DNA of 64,000 nucleotides, taken from positions 3,038,001-3,102,000 of the forward strand of contig NZ_AP017898.1 in NCBI RefSeq assembly GCF_003609835.1. The letters are read 5' to 3'. Under the pieces are notes generated by a model. It made no database searches and was not told where the DNA came from. It saw only the letters and a list, made by a program, of their open reading frames with translations. Positions 51,469 to 60,418 of the stretch are shown in pieces (the stretch's first letter is position 1; each line of letters starts with the position of its first letter). The position numbers and the translations under genes are program-made. The DNA comes from Sphingopyxis sp. FD7. Its GTDB lineage: Bacteria > Pseudomonadota > Alphaproteobacteria > Sphingomonadales > Sphingomonadaceae.

Positions 51469-51553
51469 GCATGTCATGTCAAAAAAACGCCGAAAGCCGC
51501 CGAGCGCGGATCGAGATTCCGATCAAATGTATGAAAAATAACATATTTTAACT

Positions 51554-51570
51554 TTGGCACGGGCTTTGCA
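51554..51570 (+). promoter_or_regulatory. Sigma-54 promoter of the fliE operon
   Basis: TTGGCACGGGCTTTGCA is a near-perfect -24/-12 element (GG at 51556-51557, GC at 51568-51569, correct spacing). Transcription should start near 51582, about 42 bases before the fliE start. The rpoN gene is at 12888-14345. The required enhancer-binding activator is outside the window. Confidence 0.85.
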
Positions 51571-51623
51571 TTCTTCTTTGTGCGTGCGGCGCAATGCCGC
51601 GCATCAGGACGGATGAAGAAGCA

Positions 51624-51965
51624 ATGAGCACGATTGACCCGAGCCGGCTGCTGCAAATGCGCAGCTCGATCCTCAATCAGAATCAGGCGCTGCAGCGCGC
51701 CGCCGGACGCGGCGGCGCCGACGGTGTCGACAACGCGGGAGGCGCCCCCGATTTCGGCGCCGCGATCAACCAGGCGCTGCAACAGGTGAATGCCCAGCAG
51801 GCGAAGGCGAGCGAGCTCAGCGAAGCCTATGAGCGCGGCGACACGCACGACATCGTCAGCGTGATGATCGAACGGCAGAAAGCCTCGCTCGGCTTTGAAA
51901 CGACGTTGCAGGTCCGCAACAAGCTGCTCTCCGCCTATCGCGACATCATGAACATGCCGGTGTAA
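51624..51965 (+). CDS. fliE: Flagellar hook-basal body protein FliE
   Basis: A 113-residue small rod-base protein linking the MS ring to the rod. It has the FliE pattern: FGAAINQALQQVNAQQAKASEL, then HDIVSVMIERQKASLGFETTLQVRNKLLSAY by its ends, closing with DIMNMPV. The start at 51624 (MSTIDPSRLL) is preferred; the in-frame ATG at 51594 would add ten non-conserved residues. First gene of the fliE-flhB operon, driven by the sigma-54 site. Confidence 0.93.
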   Translation: MSTIDPSRLLQMRSSILNQNQALQRAAGRGGADGVDNAGGAPDFGAAINQALQQVNAQQAKASELSEAYERGDTHDIVSVMIERQKASLGFETTLQVRNKLLSAYRDIMNMPV

Positions 51966-51968
51966 CCG

Positions 51969-53624
51969 ATGACCGACGCACAGACCCTGACCCCGATCGA
52001 TCCCGGCGGCGCGAACCGCCTGCCCGCCCCCGTCCTCGGCGGCCGCTTCGCGCCGCTCGCGCAGTTCGTCCGCCAGCCCGCGGTGCAACGCGCGCTGCCG
52101 GCAATCGCCATGACCTCGGCGATCGGCATCGCCGCGCTCGCTTATTTCACGATGCAGGCGGCGCCGCAGGCGCAGCTGTTCGCCGGTCTCGACGACGCCG
52201 ACAAGGCGGCGGTCGCCGAAGCCCTGCAGGCGCAGGGTATCGGGCACAGCATCGACGCAGCGACCGGCGCGCTCACCGTCGATGCCGACAAGCTGCATCA
52301 GGCGCGCATCGCGCTCGCCGGACAGGGTTTGCCGAAAGCGGCGCCGAGCGGCGACAGCCTGATCGCGTCGCTCCCCATGGGGTCGAGCCGCGCGATCGAA
52401 GGCGAAGCGCTACGATCGGCGCGCGAAGCCGATCTGTCGCGGACGATCGAGACGATCGACGCGGTCAAGAGCGCGCGCGTCCATATCGCCGCCGCCGAGC
52501 CCAGCCTGTTCGTGCGCGACGACAAGCCCGCGACCGCATCGGTGATGCTGACGCTGCAGAACGGCCGATCGCTTTCGGACGGCCAGGTGCAGGCGATCCG
52601 CTTCCTCGTCGCGTCGTCGGTCCCCGGCATGAACGCCGATCAGGTGTCGGTGATCGACCAGCGCGGCGCGCTGCTTTCCGACACCGCGACCGGCAGCGAC
52701 ATGAAGGCGTTCCAGTTGCAATTGCAGGTCGAGGACCGGTTCCGCCGCGCGCTCGACACGCTGCTCGGCCCGATGCTCGGCGCGGGCAATTATACGGTCG
52801 AAGTCCATGCCGATGTCGACATGTCCGAAAGCCAGGCGACGCGCGAAAGCTTCCCCGAAAACGACCGCGCGCTGACCAGCGAACAGATCACCCGCTCGGT
52901 CAGCGGCACCGTCGGCGCACCGGCCGTCGGTATCCCCGGCGCGCTCGCCAACCAGCCGCCGCAGGCGACGACGATCACCGCCGAGGGTCCGCAGCCCCTG
53001 CCTGCCAACGCGCCGGCGCCCGGCACCGAAAGCAATGAAAATGCGGCGCGCGCCTATGAAGTCGGGCGCGAGATTTCGGTGACGCATTCGCCGCAGGGCA
53101 GGCTGCGCCGCGTGTCGGTCGCCGTCGCGCTCAATCAGGGCAAGAAAGCGCTGACGCAGGCCGACCTCGCCAAGATCGACGCGCTGGTCAAAGGCGCGAT
53201 CGGCTTTGATGCCGCGCGCGGCGACCTGGTCGCGATCAACCAGCGCCCGTTCGTCGCGGTCGAAGATACCGCGGCCCCCTTCTACGACCAGGGCTGGTTC
53301 CTGCCGCTCGTCAAACAGGTCGGTGCGATCCTCGCCGCGCTGCTCGCTTTCCTGTTCATCGGCCGCCCGATGATCCGCGCCGCGAAACAACGCGCCGCCG
53401 CGCGCGCCGAACAGAATCAGGCGATCGAGGAAACACTTCTCGCCGCGACCGACCGCCCGGCGCTCGCCGGCGGCGCGAACGGCCGCGAAATCACGCTCGA
53501 AATGATCGAGGCGGCGCCGAGCTATGAAGCGCGCGCCAACCTCGTCCGCGCCTTTGTCCGCCAGGATTCGGCGCGCGCCGCGCTCGTCGTGCGCCAGCTG
53601 ATGCAGGAGGGCGCCCGTGGCTGA
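51969..53624 (+). CDS. fliF: Flagellar MS-ring protein FliF
   Basis: A 551-residue inner-membrane ring protein. It has an N-terminal helix (about 48-66), ring-building motifs RBM1/2 with LFAGLDDADKAAVAEALQ, AREADLSRTIETIDAVKSARVHIA and VMLTLQNGRSLSDGQVQAIRFLVASSV (given by their ends), a second helix near residues 440-462, and a cytoplasmic FliG-binding C-terminus. Its end overlaps fliG by 8 bases. Confidence 0.96.
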   Translation: MTDAQTLTPIDPGGANRLPAPVLGGRFAPLAQFVRQPAVQRALPAIAMTSAIGIAALAYFTMQAAPQAQLFAGLDDADKAAVAEALQAQGIGHSIDAATGALTVDADKLHQARIALAGQGLPKAAPSGDSLIASLPMGSSRAIEGEALRSAREADLSRTIETIDAVKSARVHIAAAEPSLFVRDDKPATASVMLTLQNGRSLSDGQVQAIRFLVASSVPGMNADQVSVIDQRGALLSDTATGSDMKAFQLQLQVEDRFRRALDTLLGPMLGAGNYTVEVHADVDMSESQATRESFPENDRALTSEQITRSVSGTVGAPAVGIPGALANQPPQATTITAEGPQPLPANAPAPGTESNENAARAYEVGREISVTHSPQGRLRRVSVAVALNQGKKALTQADLAKIDALVKGAIGFDAARGDLVAINQRPFVAVEDTAAPFYDQGWFLPLVKQVGAILAALLAFLFIGRPMIRAAKQRAAARAEQNQAIEETLLAATDRPALAGGANGREITLEMIEAAPSYEARANLVRAFVRQDSARAALVVRQLMQEGARG

Positions 53625-54648
53625 CGCCGCCGAACTCGACACCGCGCCGACCGAGACCGCGATCGACGGGTCGGCGGCCGCTGCGATCCTGCTGATGCTG
53701 CTCGACGAAAGCGAAGCCGCGACGATCCTGAAGCATCTCGGCCCCGAAGAAGTGCGCCAGCTCGCCAAGGCGATGTTCGACACCGCCAACGCCAGCGAAC
53801 AGCAGATCGGGCAGGCGCTCGACCGGTTCGTGACGCGCAGCCGCGACGTCAGCGCGCTCGCGATCGGCGCCGACACGCGCATCCGCACCGTGGTGACGCA
53901 GGCGGTCGGCAACGTCCGCGCCGACAATATCCTCGCCGCCGTCGCGCCGCAGCGCAGCGCCGCCTCGCTCGAAATGCTGCGCTGGATGGACGTCGACGCG
54001 ATCAGCGCGCTGCTCGCCAGCGAACATCCGCAGGTCGGCGCGCTGATCCTTTCGGTGCTCGTCCCCGACGTCGCCGCGCGCGCGATCGAGACGCTCGACG
54101 ACGTGCTCCAGGCCGATCTCGTACTCCGCGCCGCGATGCTCACCGCGGTGCCTGCCGCCGCGATCGAGGATCTGGAAGCGGTGCTCGCGAGCGCCAATGT
54201 CGACGGTCAGCGCGTCGCCAGGCAGGCGATCGGCGGTCCGAGCGATGTCGCGAAGATCATGAAGAAGATGCCGAAGCAGCTCAGCGAGCGCACGCTGCGC
54301 TCGCTCAAGAAGCATGATCGCATCCTCGCGCAGACGATCGAGGAGGAGATGTTCATCTTTGAAAATCTGCGCGACCTCGACAAGAAAAGCCTCAGCAGCG
54401 TGCTTCGCTCGGTCGATGCGGCGCAGCTTGCGATCGCGCTCAAGGGCGCCGAGGAGGATATGGTCGACATGTGCCTCGCCACCATGTCGCAGCGCGCCGC
54501 CGAAACGATCCGCGACGAAATGGCCGAAATGACGATGGTCAAGCGCGCCGACGTCGAGGATGCGCAAAAGAGCGTGATGCAGATCGTGCGCCAGATGGCC
54601 GCGAACGGCGAAATCATGATCGCGGGCGGAGGCGACGATTATGTCTGA
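53617..54648 (+). CDS. fliG: Flagellar motor switch protein FliG
   Basis: A 343-residue rotor protein that converts stator force into torque. The N-terminal domain includes AAILLMLLDESEAATILKHLGPEEVRQLAKAM (by its ends); the middle domain has the EHPQVGALILSVL motif; the C-terminal torque helix includes RSVDAAQLAIALKGAEEDM with charged residues. The start is a GTG at 53617 with GGAGG upstream, overlapping fliF. Confidence 0.96.
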   Translation: MADAAELDTAPTETAIDGSAAAAILLMLLDESEAATILKHLGPEEVRQLAKAMFDTANASEQQIGQALDRFVTRSRDVSALAIGADTRIRTVVTQAVGNVRADNILAAVAPQRSAASLEMLRWMDVDAISALLASEHPQVGALILSVLVPDVAARAIETLDDVLQADLVLRAAMLTAVPAAAIEDLEAVLASANVDGQRVARQAIGGPSDVAKIMKKMPKQLSERTLRSLKKHDRILAQTIEEEMFIFENLRDLDKKSLSSVLRSVDAAQLAIALKGAEEDMVDMCLATMSQRAAETIRDEMAEMTMVKRADVEDAQKSVMQIVRQMAANGEIMIAGGGDDYV

Positions 54649-55240
54649 CCTCGCCGCCGAAACGGGCTTTGTCCCCGTGCGCCTGGCCGACGCGATGGCG
54701 CAGCATCGCGGCTTTCGTCCGCTGTCCTTCGCGCCGACCGTCGAACCGGCCGCGTCCGCGCCCGAGCCAGCGGCCGAGCAGGGCGAGGACGATCCCTTCG
54801 CGCGCGGCCTGGCCGAAGGGCAACGTATGGCCGAAGCCGCCTATACCGCCGAGCGGCACCAGCTGCTCGCGCTGCTCGCCAGCGCCGAGGCATTGCAGGA
54901 CGAACCGAGCGAGGAGCTGGCGCAGCTGATCGCCGAGACGGTCGAGCGGCTTGTCCGCCAGATCGTCGCCGCCGCGCCGATCGACGCCGAATGGCTGCGC
55001 GCGCAGGCCGAAACCGCCGCCGCGATGGTCGCCGACGCCGACAAGGCGCGCACCCTCTGGGTCCATCCCGACGACGCCGCGCTGCTCGCCGAATGTCCGC
55101 TGGCGCTGGCCGTCGAAAGCGATCCCGCGATGATGCGCGGCACGATCCGCCTCGAAACCTCGACCGGCTGGATCGAGCATGGCCGCGCCGTCTATCTCGA
55201 CGAACTGCGCGCCGCGCTGGGCGAAGGCGCCGCCGCGTGA
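54641..55240 (+). CDS. fliH: Flagellar assembly protein FliH
   Basis: A 199-residue regulator of the FliI ATPase. The Ala/Glu-rich N-terminal half includes FARGLAEGQRMAEAAY, the usual FliH entry to a GxxxG-like helix, and the C-terminal E2-stalk-like domain includes LWVHPDDAALLAECP and GTIRLETSTGWIEHG. It overlaps fliG by 8 bases and fliI by 4. Assignment rests on order and these motifs, because FliH is poorly conserved. Confidence 0.88.
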   Translation: MSDLAAETGFVPVRLADAMAQHRGFRPLSFAPTVEPAASAPEPAAEQGEDDPFARGLAEGQRMAEAAYTAERHQLLALLASAEALQDEPSEELAQLIAETVERLVRQIVAAAPIDAEWLRAQAETAAAMVADADKARTLWVHPDDAALLAECPLALAVESDPAMMRGTIRLETSTGWIEHGRAVYLDELRAALGEGAAA

Positions 55241-56568
55241 CGCGCCGCCTCGCCCTCTCGGCCCAGCAGCTGCTCGGCGGCGTCGATCTGGCGCAGGCCA
55301 GCCCGCGCCGCATCGGCACGCTCGTCGCGCATGAGGGGATCATGCTCGAGGTTTCGGGTTTCCCCCAGCCGCTCGGCAGCAATGTCCGCATCCGCTCGGC
55401 CGACAATGATTATGTCTATGGCGAGGTCGTCGGCTTTCGCGGCCACCGCAGCCTCGTCCTGCCCTTTGACGCGGGCAAGCCGCTCGTCACCGGCGCGCCG
55501 GTCGAGCCGCACGGCGCCTCGTCGATGGTGCCCGTCGGCAAGGCGCTGCTCGGCCGCATCATGGACGCGCAGGGCAATCCGCTCGACGGCCGCCCCGCGA
55601 TCAAGTCGCAGTTCCAGTGGCCGCTCGCCGGGCGCAAGGTCAATCCGCTGCGCCGCGGCCGCGTCACGCGCGCGCTCAACATGGGCGTGCGCGCGATCAA
55701 CGGCCTGCTCACCGTCGGCGAGGGCCAGCGCGTCGCGATCATCGCGGGGTCGGGGGTCGGCAAGTCGGTGCTGATGGGCCAGATGATCGCGGGCACCGAA
55801 TGCGACGTCATCGTCGTCGGGCTGATCGGCGAGCGCAGCCGCGAGGTCAGCGACTTCGTCGAAACCAAGCTGCCCCCCGAAGTGCGCAAGAAATCGGTCG
55901 TCGTCGCGGTTCCCGCCGACCATCCGCCCCTGCTCCGCCTGCGCGCCGCGATGCGCGCGACCGCGATCGCCGAAGCCTTCCGCGCCGAGGGCAAGAAGGT
56001 GCTCCTCCTGATCGACAGCCTGACGCGCGTTGCGCATGCGCAGCGCGAGATCGGGCTGACGCTGGGCGAACCGCCGACGATGAAGGGCTATCCGCCGTCG
56101 GTCTTCGCGCTGATCCCGTCGCTCTGCGAACGCGCGGGTATCGACCGCGAAACCGGCGGGTCGGTCACCGCGCTATACACGGTGCTCGCCGACGGCGGCG
56201 ACATCGACGATCCGGTGGTCGACTCGGCGCGCGCGATCGTCGACGGCCATATCATCCTGTCGCGCGCGCTCGCCGAACAGGGCGTCTATCCCGCGATTGA
56301 CGTCGCGCGCTCGCTGTCGCGCACCATGGCCGATTCGGTCGATCCCGACCACGCTGCCGCCGCCGCGCGCTTCCGCCAGCTCTGGTCGCTCTATGAGGAG
56401 AATCGCGACCTGATGCTGATGGGCGCCTATGTCGCGGGCGCCGATCCCGTGCTCGACGAAGCGATCGCGCGGCGCGCCGACCAGCTCGCCTTTGTGTCGC
56501 AGCCCGCCAGGGCGCAGGTCGATTTCGACATTTCCCGCCAAACCCTGATCGAAGGATATTCCGCATGA
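55237..56568 (+). CDS. fliI: Flagellum-specific ATPase FliI
   Basis: A 443-residue export ATPase related to F1-beta. It has Walker A AGSGVGKSVLMGQM (about 170-183), the GLIGERSREVSDFVE segment, Walker B LLLIDSLTRVAHAQREI and the YPPSVFALIPSLCERAG block. The GTG at 55237 overlaps the fliH TGA and gives VTRRLALSAQQL; longer readings into fliH are rejected. It helps unload export substrates at the flagellar type III gate. Confidence 0.95.
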   Translation: MTRRLALSAQQLLGGVDLAQASPRRIGTLVAHEGIMLEVSGFPQPLGSNVRIRSADNDYVYGEVVGFRGHRSLVLPFDAGKPLVTGAPVEPHGASSMVPVGKALLGRIMDAQGNPLDGRPAIKSQFQWPLAGRKVNPLRRGRVTRALNMGVRAINGLLTVGEGQRVAIIAGSGVGKSVLMGQMIAGTECDVIVVGLIGERSREVSDFVETKLPPEVRKKSVVVAVPADHPPLLRLRAAMRATAIAEAFRAEGKKVLLLIDSLTRVAHAQREIGLTLGEPPTMKGYPPSVFALIPSLCERAGIDRETGGSVTALYTVLADGGDIDDPVVDSARAIVDGHIILSRALAEQGVYPAIDVARSLSRTMADSVDPDHAAAAARFRQLWSLYEENRDLMLMGAYVAGADPVLDEAIARRADQLAFVSQPARAQVDFDISRQTLIEGYSA

Positions 56569-57011
56569 CCGCCCGCATCGCACGCCGCAAACGCATCATC
56601 CGCGTGCGCTCCGTCGAACATCAGCTGGCCGAGGCCAATCTGGCGCGCGCCAATGGCGAGCTTGCAAATCTCGTCGAGCTTGCGCGGCGGCTCGAAACGC
56701 TGCGCAGCGACCTCGCGATGGCGAAGGGCGCGGTCGCGGGCCGCGCGCTCAACACCGTCGGCGAACTCGCGATGCGGCTCGACCTCGCGCAGGAGAATCT
56801 GACCGCGCCGCTCAGCAACGCCAGCGCGCGCCGCGACCAGATGGGGGCGCTGGCGCAGCGCGCGATGGCCAAGGAAGAATCGGCCGTCCGCCTTTATGAA
56901 AAGAGCCGCAAGTCGGCCGAAGCCGAGCAGGAACGCCGCAGCGACGCCAACCGCCCGCACCGCGCGCGCGTCGGTATGCGGCTGCGTCTGATCGAAGGCG
57001 GCGCGGCATGA
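56565..57011 (+). CDS. fliJ: Flagellar export chaperone FliJ
   Basis: A 148-residue, highly charged coiled-coil protein with heptad-like Leu/Ala spacing from about 15 to 125. FliJ sits in the FliI hexamer and links to FlhA. Sequence identity is low in this family; the call rests on size, coiled coil and position between fliI and fliK, with ATGA overlaps on both sides. Confidence 0.82.
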   Translation: MTARIARRKRIIRVRSVEHQLAEANLARANGELANLVELARRLETLRSDLAMAKGAVAGRALNTVGELAMRLDLAQENLTAPLSNASARRDQMGALAQRAMAKEESAVRLYEKSRKSAEAEQERRSDANRPHRARVGMRLRLIEGGAA

Positions 57012-58258
57012 TGAACGCCCCCGCCCTCCCCGCCGCGCCGGGCGCGATGCCCGCAGGCTTCGCCGCCTTCCTCGCCCATATCGGGCAGGTTGCGCCGAAT
57101 GGCAAAGCCGTGGGCTTCGACCGACTGCTTGCCGCGGCGCCGGTGCCGCTGCTCCCCGTGACGACGGACGCGCCCGCCGCACCGGTCGCCCCGCCCGCAA
57201 CGACCATCAAGACCGATGTGGTGCCAGCCGCCGAAACCGGTCCCGACGCCGCCGAGTTGCCCGTCGCACCGACGTCGGACACCGCCACCGTGAAGCTCGA
57301 AACATCGCCCGCGAAACCCGCCCCCGACGCAGGCGATGCGGCGGCGCTCGCCGCGACCCTGCTCGTCGCGCTCAGTGGCGCGCGTCCCGGCCCCGCGCAT
57401 GGCGCGAACAAGCCGACAGACACCGACCCAGCGCCCGACGTCGAGCACCCCGGCGGGGCGCCCGCGGCCCCCGCCATCGAAAATTGGGCGACGATCGTTT
57501 CGGCCGTCCTTCCCGACACCGCGCGCGCGGGCGAACCCAGGGCCGCGAAGCCCGAAACCGCCAAGCCGCACGCCGCCGCATCCGGTATCAACACGCCGGG
57601 CGCCGCTCCCGACAAAGCCGCGACCGATATGCGGGGGCTGCCGCCCGGCACCCTCGCTGCCGCATCACCGCCCACCCGCGACGCTGTCATGTCCGCGCTT
57701 CCGCTTGCCGCCGACCCGCCCGTCGCCCGCGTGGCCGAGGCCGCGCCCGCGATGACGGTGTTGTTCACGCAGGCAGCCGCCCTCACCGCCGCCGCGCCGC
57801 TCGACGCCGCCGCCCCGGCACCGATCGCCGAGCGCGTGCTCGACATGGACAGCGACGGCGCGTGGATCGACCAGCTCGCGCGCGACATCGCCGCGACCAA
57901 ATCGGACAGCGGCGACATCAGCTTTCGCCTGATGCCGCGCCATCTCGGCCGCCTCGACGTCGCGATGCAAATGGGCGACGAGGGCATGTCGCTGAAGATG
58001 GACACCCAGCATGAAGCGACGGCGACGATCGTCACCGCCGCGCAGGGCCGCCTCGTCGACGAACTGCGCCAGCAGGGCGTGCGCGTCGCGGGCGCCGAAG
58101 TCACGCACACGCCGGGCGAGACCGGGCGCCAGTCGCAGGGCCAGAGCCAGGGCCGCGCCGCGACGCCCGACACCGCCCACCTCATCGAAACCGCCACCGA
58201 ACGCGCCGAGCCGCGTGACGAAGCGCGCGCCGCGGATCGCCGCGGCCGCTTCGCCTGA
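57008..58258 (+). CDS. fliK: Flagellar hook-length control protein FliK
   Basis: A 416-residue protein. The first 290 residues are Ala/Pro-rich and disordered, as expected for the molecular ruler. The C-terminal Flg_hook domain (about 300-385) includes ISFRLMPRHLGRLDVAMQMG and ARLVDELRQQGVR-like segments (here GRLVDELRQQGVRVAGAEV), which switch export specificity through FlhB. It starts with two ATGs (57008, 57011). Confidence 0.9.
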   Translation: MMNAPALPAAPGAMPAGFAAFLAHIGQVAPNGKAVGFDRLLAAAPVPLLPVTTDAPAAPVAPPATTIKTDVVPAAETGPDAAELPVAPTSDTATVKLETSPAKPAPDAGDAAALAATLLVALSGARPGPAHGANKPTDTDPAPDVEHPGGAPAAPAIENWATIVSAVLPDTARAGEPRAAKPETAKPHAAASGINTPGAAPDKAATDMRGLPPGTLAAASPPTRDAVMSALPLAADPPVARVAEAAPAMTVLFTQAAALTAAAPLDAAAPAPIAERVLDMDSDGAWIDQLARDIAATKSDSGDISFRLMPRHLGRLDVAMQMGDEGMSLKMDTQHEATATIVTAAQGRLVDELRQQGVRVAGAEVTHTPGETGRQSQGQSQGRAATPDTAHLIETATERAEPRDEARAADRRGRFA

Positions 58259-58274
58259 TCAGAAAGGGTCCGTC

Positions 58275-58880
58275 ATGGCCAAGGATGTTGTCGAAGCCAC
58301 GCCGAAGAAAAAGGGCAAGGTCAAAAAGCTGCTGCTGGTCGGCGTCGCCGCGATCGCGCTGATCGGCGCGGGGGCGGGCGCGGGCATCTATTTCGGCGCG
58401 CTGTCGGCGCACGAAGCCAGGCCCGAGGATCATTATCCCAAGCTCGTCCTTCGCAGCACCGATGACGCCGCGCCCGCGGCCGAGGGCGACGACAAGGAAG
58501 CGCCGCTGAAGGTCGGCACCGTGTCGGTGCCCAACGACCGCTTCAAGGTCGATCCGCGCAAATATGAAATCACCTATTACCCGATCAACGACAGCTTCAC
58601 GACGAACCTCGCCGACGGATCGGGCTTTCTCCAGGTGGGTATCAGCCTTTCGACCTTCTATGACGGGAAGGTTATCAATAATATCAAACGACAGGCGGTG
58701 CCCATCCGCTCGGTCGTCCTTATGGTCCTCGCCGAACAGGATCCGGCTCTGCTCTCCACATCAGAGGGGAAACAGCGGCTTCAGCGTCAGTTGACCGCCG
58801 CGATCAACGATGTGCTGCGCGAGAAGGAAGGTTTCGGGGGCATCGACAATGTATATTTCACGAGCCTGGTGATCCAGTGA
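58275..58880 (+). CDS. fliL: Flagellar basal body-associated protein FliL
   Basis: A 201-residue single-span protein near the stator: a basic N-terminus, one helix (LLLVGVAAIALIGAGAGAGI, about 19-38), and a periplasmic stomatin-like domain with VGISLSTFYDGKVINNIKR and LREKEGFGGIDNVYFTSLVIQ (by its ends). The ATG at 58275 is chosen over longer readings into fliK. It overlaps fliM by 4 bases. Confidence 0.9.
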   Translation: MAKDVVEATPKKKGKVKKLLLVGVAAIALIGAGAGAGIYFGALSAHEARPEDHYPKLVLRSTDDAAPAAEGDDKEAPLKVGTVSVPNDRFKVDPRKYEITYYPINDSFTTNLADGSGFLQVGISLSTFYDGKVINNIKRQAVPIRSVVLMVLAEQDPALLSTSEGKQRLQRQLTAAINDVLREKEGFGGIDNVYFTSLVIQ

Positions 58881-59812
58881 CCGCCAGAGCCAAAACCGTT
58901 CGGGCCGTGAAGGCGCCGGGCGCACCCGCGGCCGCGCCCGCGGAAAGCAAGGAGTCGCTGCTGCTGCGCCGCGCCGCGGCCAGCTATGCCTTTCCCGCGC
59001 TCGAAAGCGTCGCAAATCAGTTCGCGCGGTCCTTGCGCGACCTGATCCGCGCGCTCGGCGCACCGGCGGTTCAGGTCGAACGGTCGGGCGCCGAACAGCT
59101 GAGCTTCGCCGAATGGAGCGCGGCGAGCGCGCCCGCCATTTTCTGGCGCTATCACGCGCCGCCGCTCAAGGGCCCGCTGTTGATCGCCGCGGCGCGACCG
59201 CTTCTCCTCCAGCTCGTCGACATCTTCTATGGCGGGCGCGGCCAGCTCGCCGCCGAGCGCGAGGAGCTGACCGACGCCGAAGACCGTTTCGCCGCGCGCC
59301 TTGGCCGCGACATCGGTATGCAGATCGCCGCCGCGTGGCGCGACAAGCTCGCCATCGAACCCGAACTCGACTGCGTCACCGGCGACCCGGCGAAGCTTGC
59401 CGCCGTGCGCGCCGACGACGAATTGTTCGTCCAGCGCTTCACGCTGCGCGGCGCGCCGCTCGACGGGCGGACGATCGTCTGCGCCTATCCGGTCGCGGCG
59501 CTGCGCGGCATCGCGGACGACGAGCTGCTGCCCGATGCGGCAAGCAGCGGCGCCGACCCGGCGTGGACCGCCGCGCTCGACAAGGCGCTGCGCGGCGTGC
59601 GCCTGCCCGTCCGCTCGGTGCTCGCGCGCCCCGAAATCAGCCTCGTCAAGCTGCTCGCGCTCGAGGTCGGCGACATCATTCCGCTGTCGATGCCGCGCCA
59701 TGTGCCGGTGACCGTCGCCGGGCGCAGCTTCGCCTTCGGCAGCATCGGCGAAGCCAATGGCAACGCCGCCATCCTGATTGACCATATCGAAAAAGGACCC
59801 GACCATGACTGA
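58877..59812 (+). CDS. fliM: Flagellar motor switch protein FliM, without the usual CheY-binding N-terminus
   Basis: A 311-residue C-ring protein. The middle domain (LVDIFYGGRGQLAAEREELTDAEDRFAARL by its ends) and the C-terminal SpoA domain (RLPVRSVLARPEISLVKLLALEVGDIIPL by its ends) are clear. The normal N-terminal LSQxEIDALL peptide that binds CheY-P is not present; the first 35 residues are basic and Ala/Pro-rich. GTG start (58877) coupled to fliL. The switch may receive its signal differently in this motor. Confidence 0.9.
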   Translation: MTARAKTVRAVKAPGAPAAAPAESKESLLLRRAAASYAFPALESVANQFARSLRDLIRALGAPAVQVERSGAEQLSFAEWSAASAPAIFWRYHAPPLKGPLLIAAARPLLLQLVDIFYGGRGQLAAEREELTDAEDRFAARLGRDIGMQIAAAWRDKLAIEPELDCVTGDPAKLAAVRADDELFVQRFTLRGAPLDGRTIVCAYPVAALRGIADDELLPDAASSGADPAWTAALDKALRGVRLPVRSVLARPEISLVKLLALEVGDIIPLSMPRHVPVTVAGRSFAFGSIGEANGNAAILIDHIEKGPDHD

Positions 59813-60140
59813 CATCGCCGACGCGCCCAGGGCGGCGCGCGCCGACCGGCGCGACAAGAGCATCGCGGCCGCGCCCAATTTCGACCTGCTCGCCGGTGTC
59901 TCGCTGCGCGTGTCGGTCGAGGTCGGGTCGACCGCGATGACGCTGTCCGAACTGCTCGCGCTGGGCGAAGGCAGCGTGATCGAGCTCGATCGCGCGGCGA
60001 CCGACCTGCTCGACATCTATGCCAATGGCACGCTGATCGCCAAGGGCGAGATCGTCAGCGTCGACGGCCGCTACGGCATCCAGGTCGCCGAAGTCGTCGC
60101 GCCCGCGCGCGGCCTCGAAGGCCTCGAACGGAGGGCCTGA
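59805..60140 (+). CDS. fliN: Flagellar motor switch protein FliN
   Basis: A 111-residue SpoA-domain protein of the lower C-ring (LRVSVEVGSTAMTLSELLALGEGSVIELDR by its ends, then DIYANGTLIAKGEIVSVDGRYGIQV). The ATG at 59805 overlaps the fliM end by 8 bases, with AAGGA 7 bases upstream. An in-frame ATG at 59778 lies within fliM and is less likely. Confidence 0.94.
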   Translation: MTDIADAPRAARADRRDKSIAAAPNFDLLAGVSLRVSVEVGSTAMTLSELLALGEGSVIELDRAATDLLDIYANGTLIAKGEIVSVDGRYGIQVAEVVAPARGLEGLERRA

Positions 60141-60418
60141 TGCTCGAATATATCCTCCGCTTGGCTCTCCTGCTGCCGCTCGTCGGGGCGATGGCGTGGG
60201 GCAGCCTGTGGCTGTGGAAGCGCGTCCAGATGGGCGTGCCGCTCGTCGGCGGCAATGCAAAGCCGCGCGCGGTCGAGATGGTCGACGTGCTGCCGCTCGG
60301 CCCCGGATCGAAGCTCGCGGTCGTCGAGTTCGCCGGGCAGCGCATCCTCGTCGCCGTGTCGCGCAGCGGCATCACGCGCATCGCCGACGACGCCCAGGGG
60401 GATTTCCATGTCGATTGA
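60140..60418 (+). CDS. fliO: Flagellar biosynthetic protein FliO
   Basis: A 92-residue single-span protein: helix at about 5-25 (ILRLALLLPLVGAMAWGSLW), then a cytoplasmic beta-rich segment with LPLGPGSKLAVVEFAGQRILVAVSRSGI (by its ends). It helps assemble the FliP ring. It shares one base with the fliN stop and overlaps fliP by 11 bases. Confidence 0.88.
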   Translation: MLEYILRLALLLPLVGAMAWGSLWLWKRVQMGVPLVGGNAKPRAVEMVDVLPLGPGSKLAVVEFAGQRILVAVSRSGITRIADDAQGDFHVD

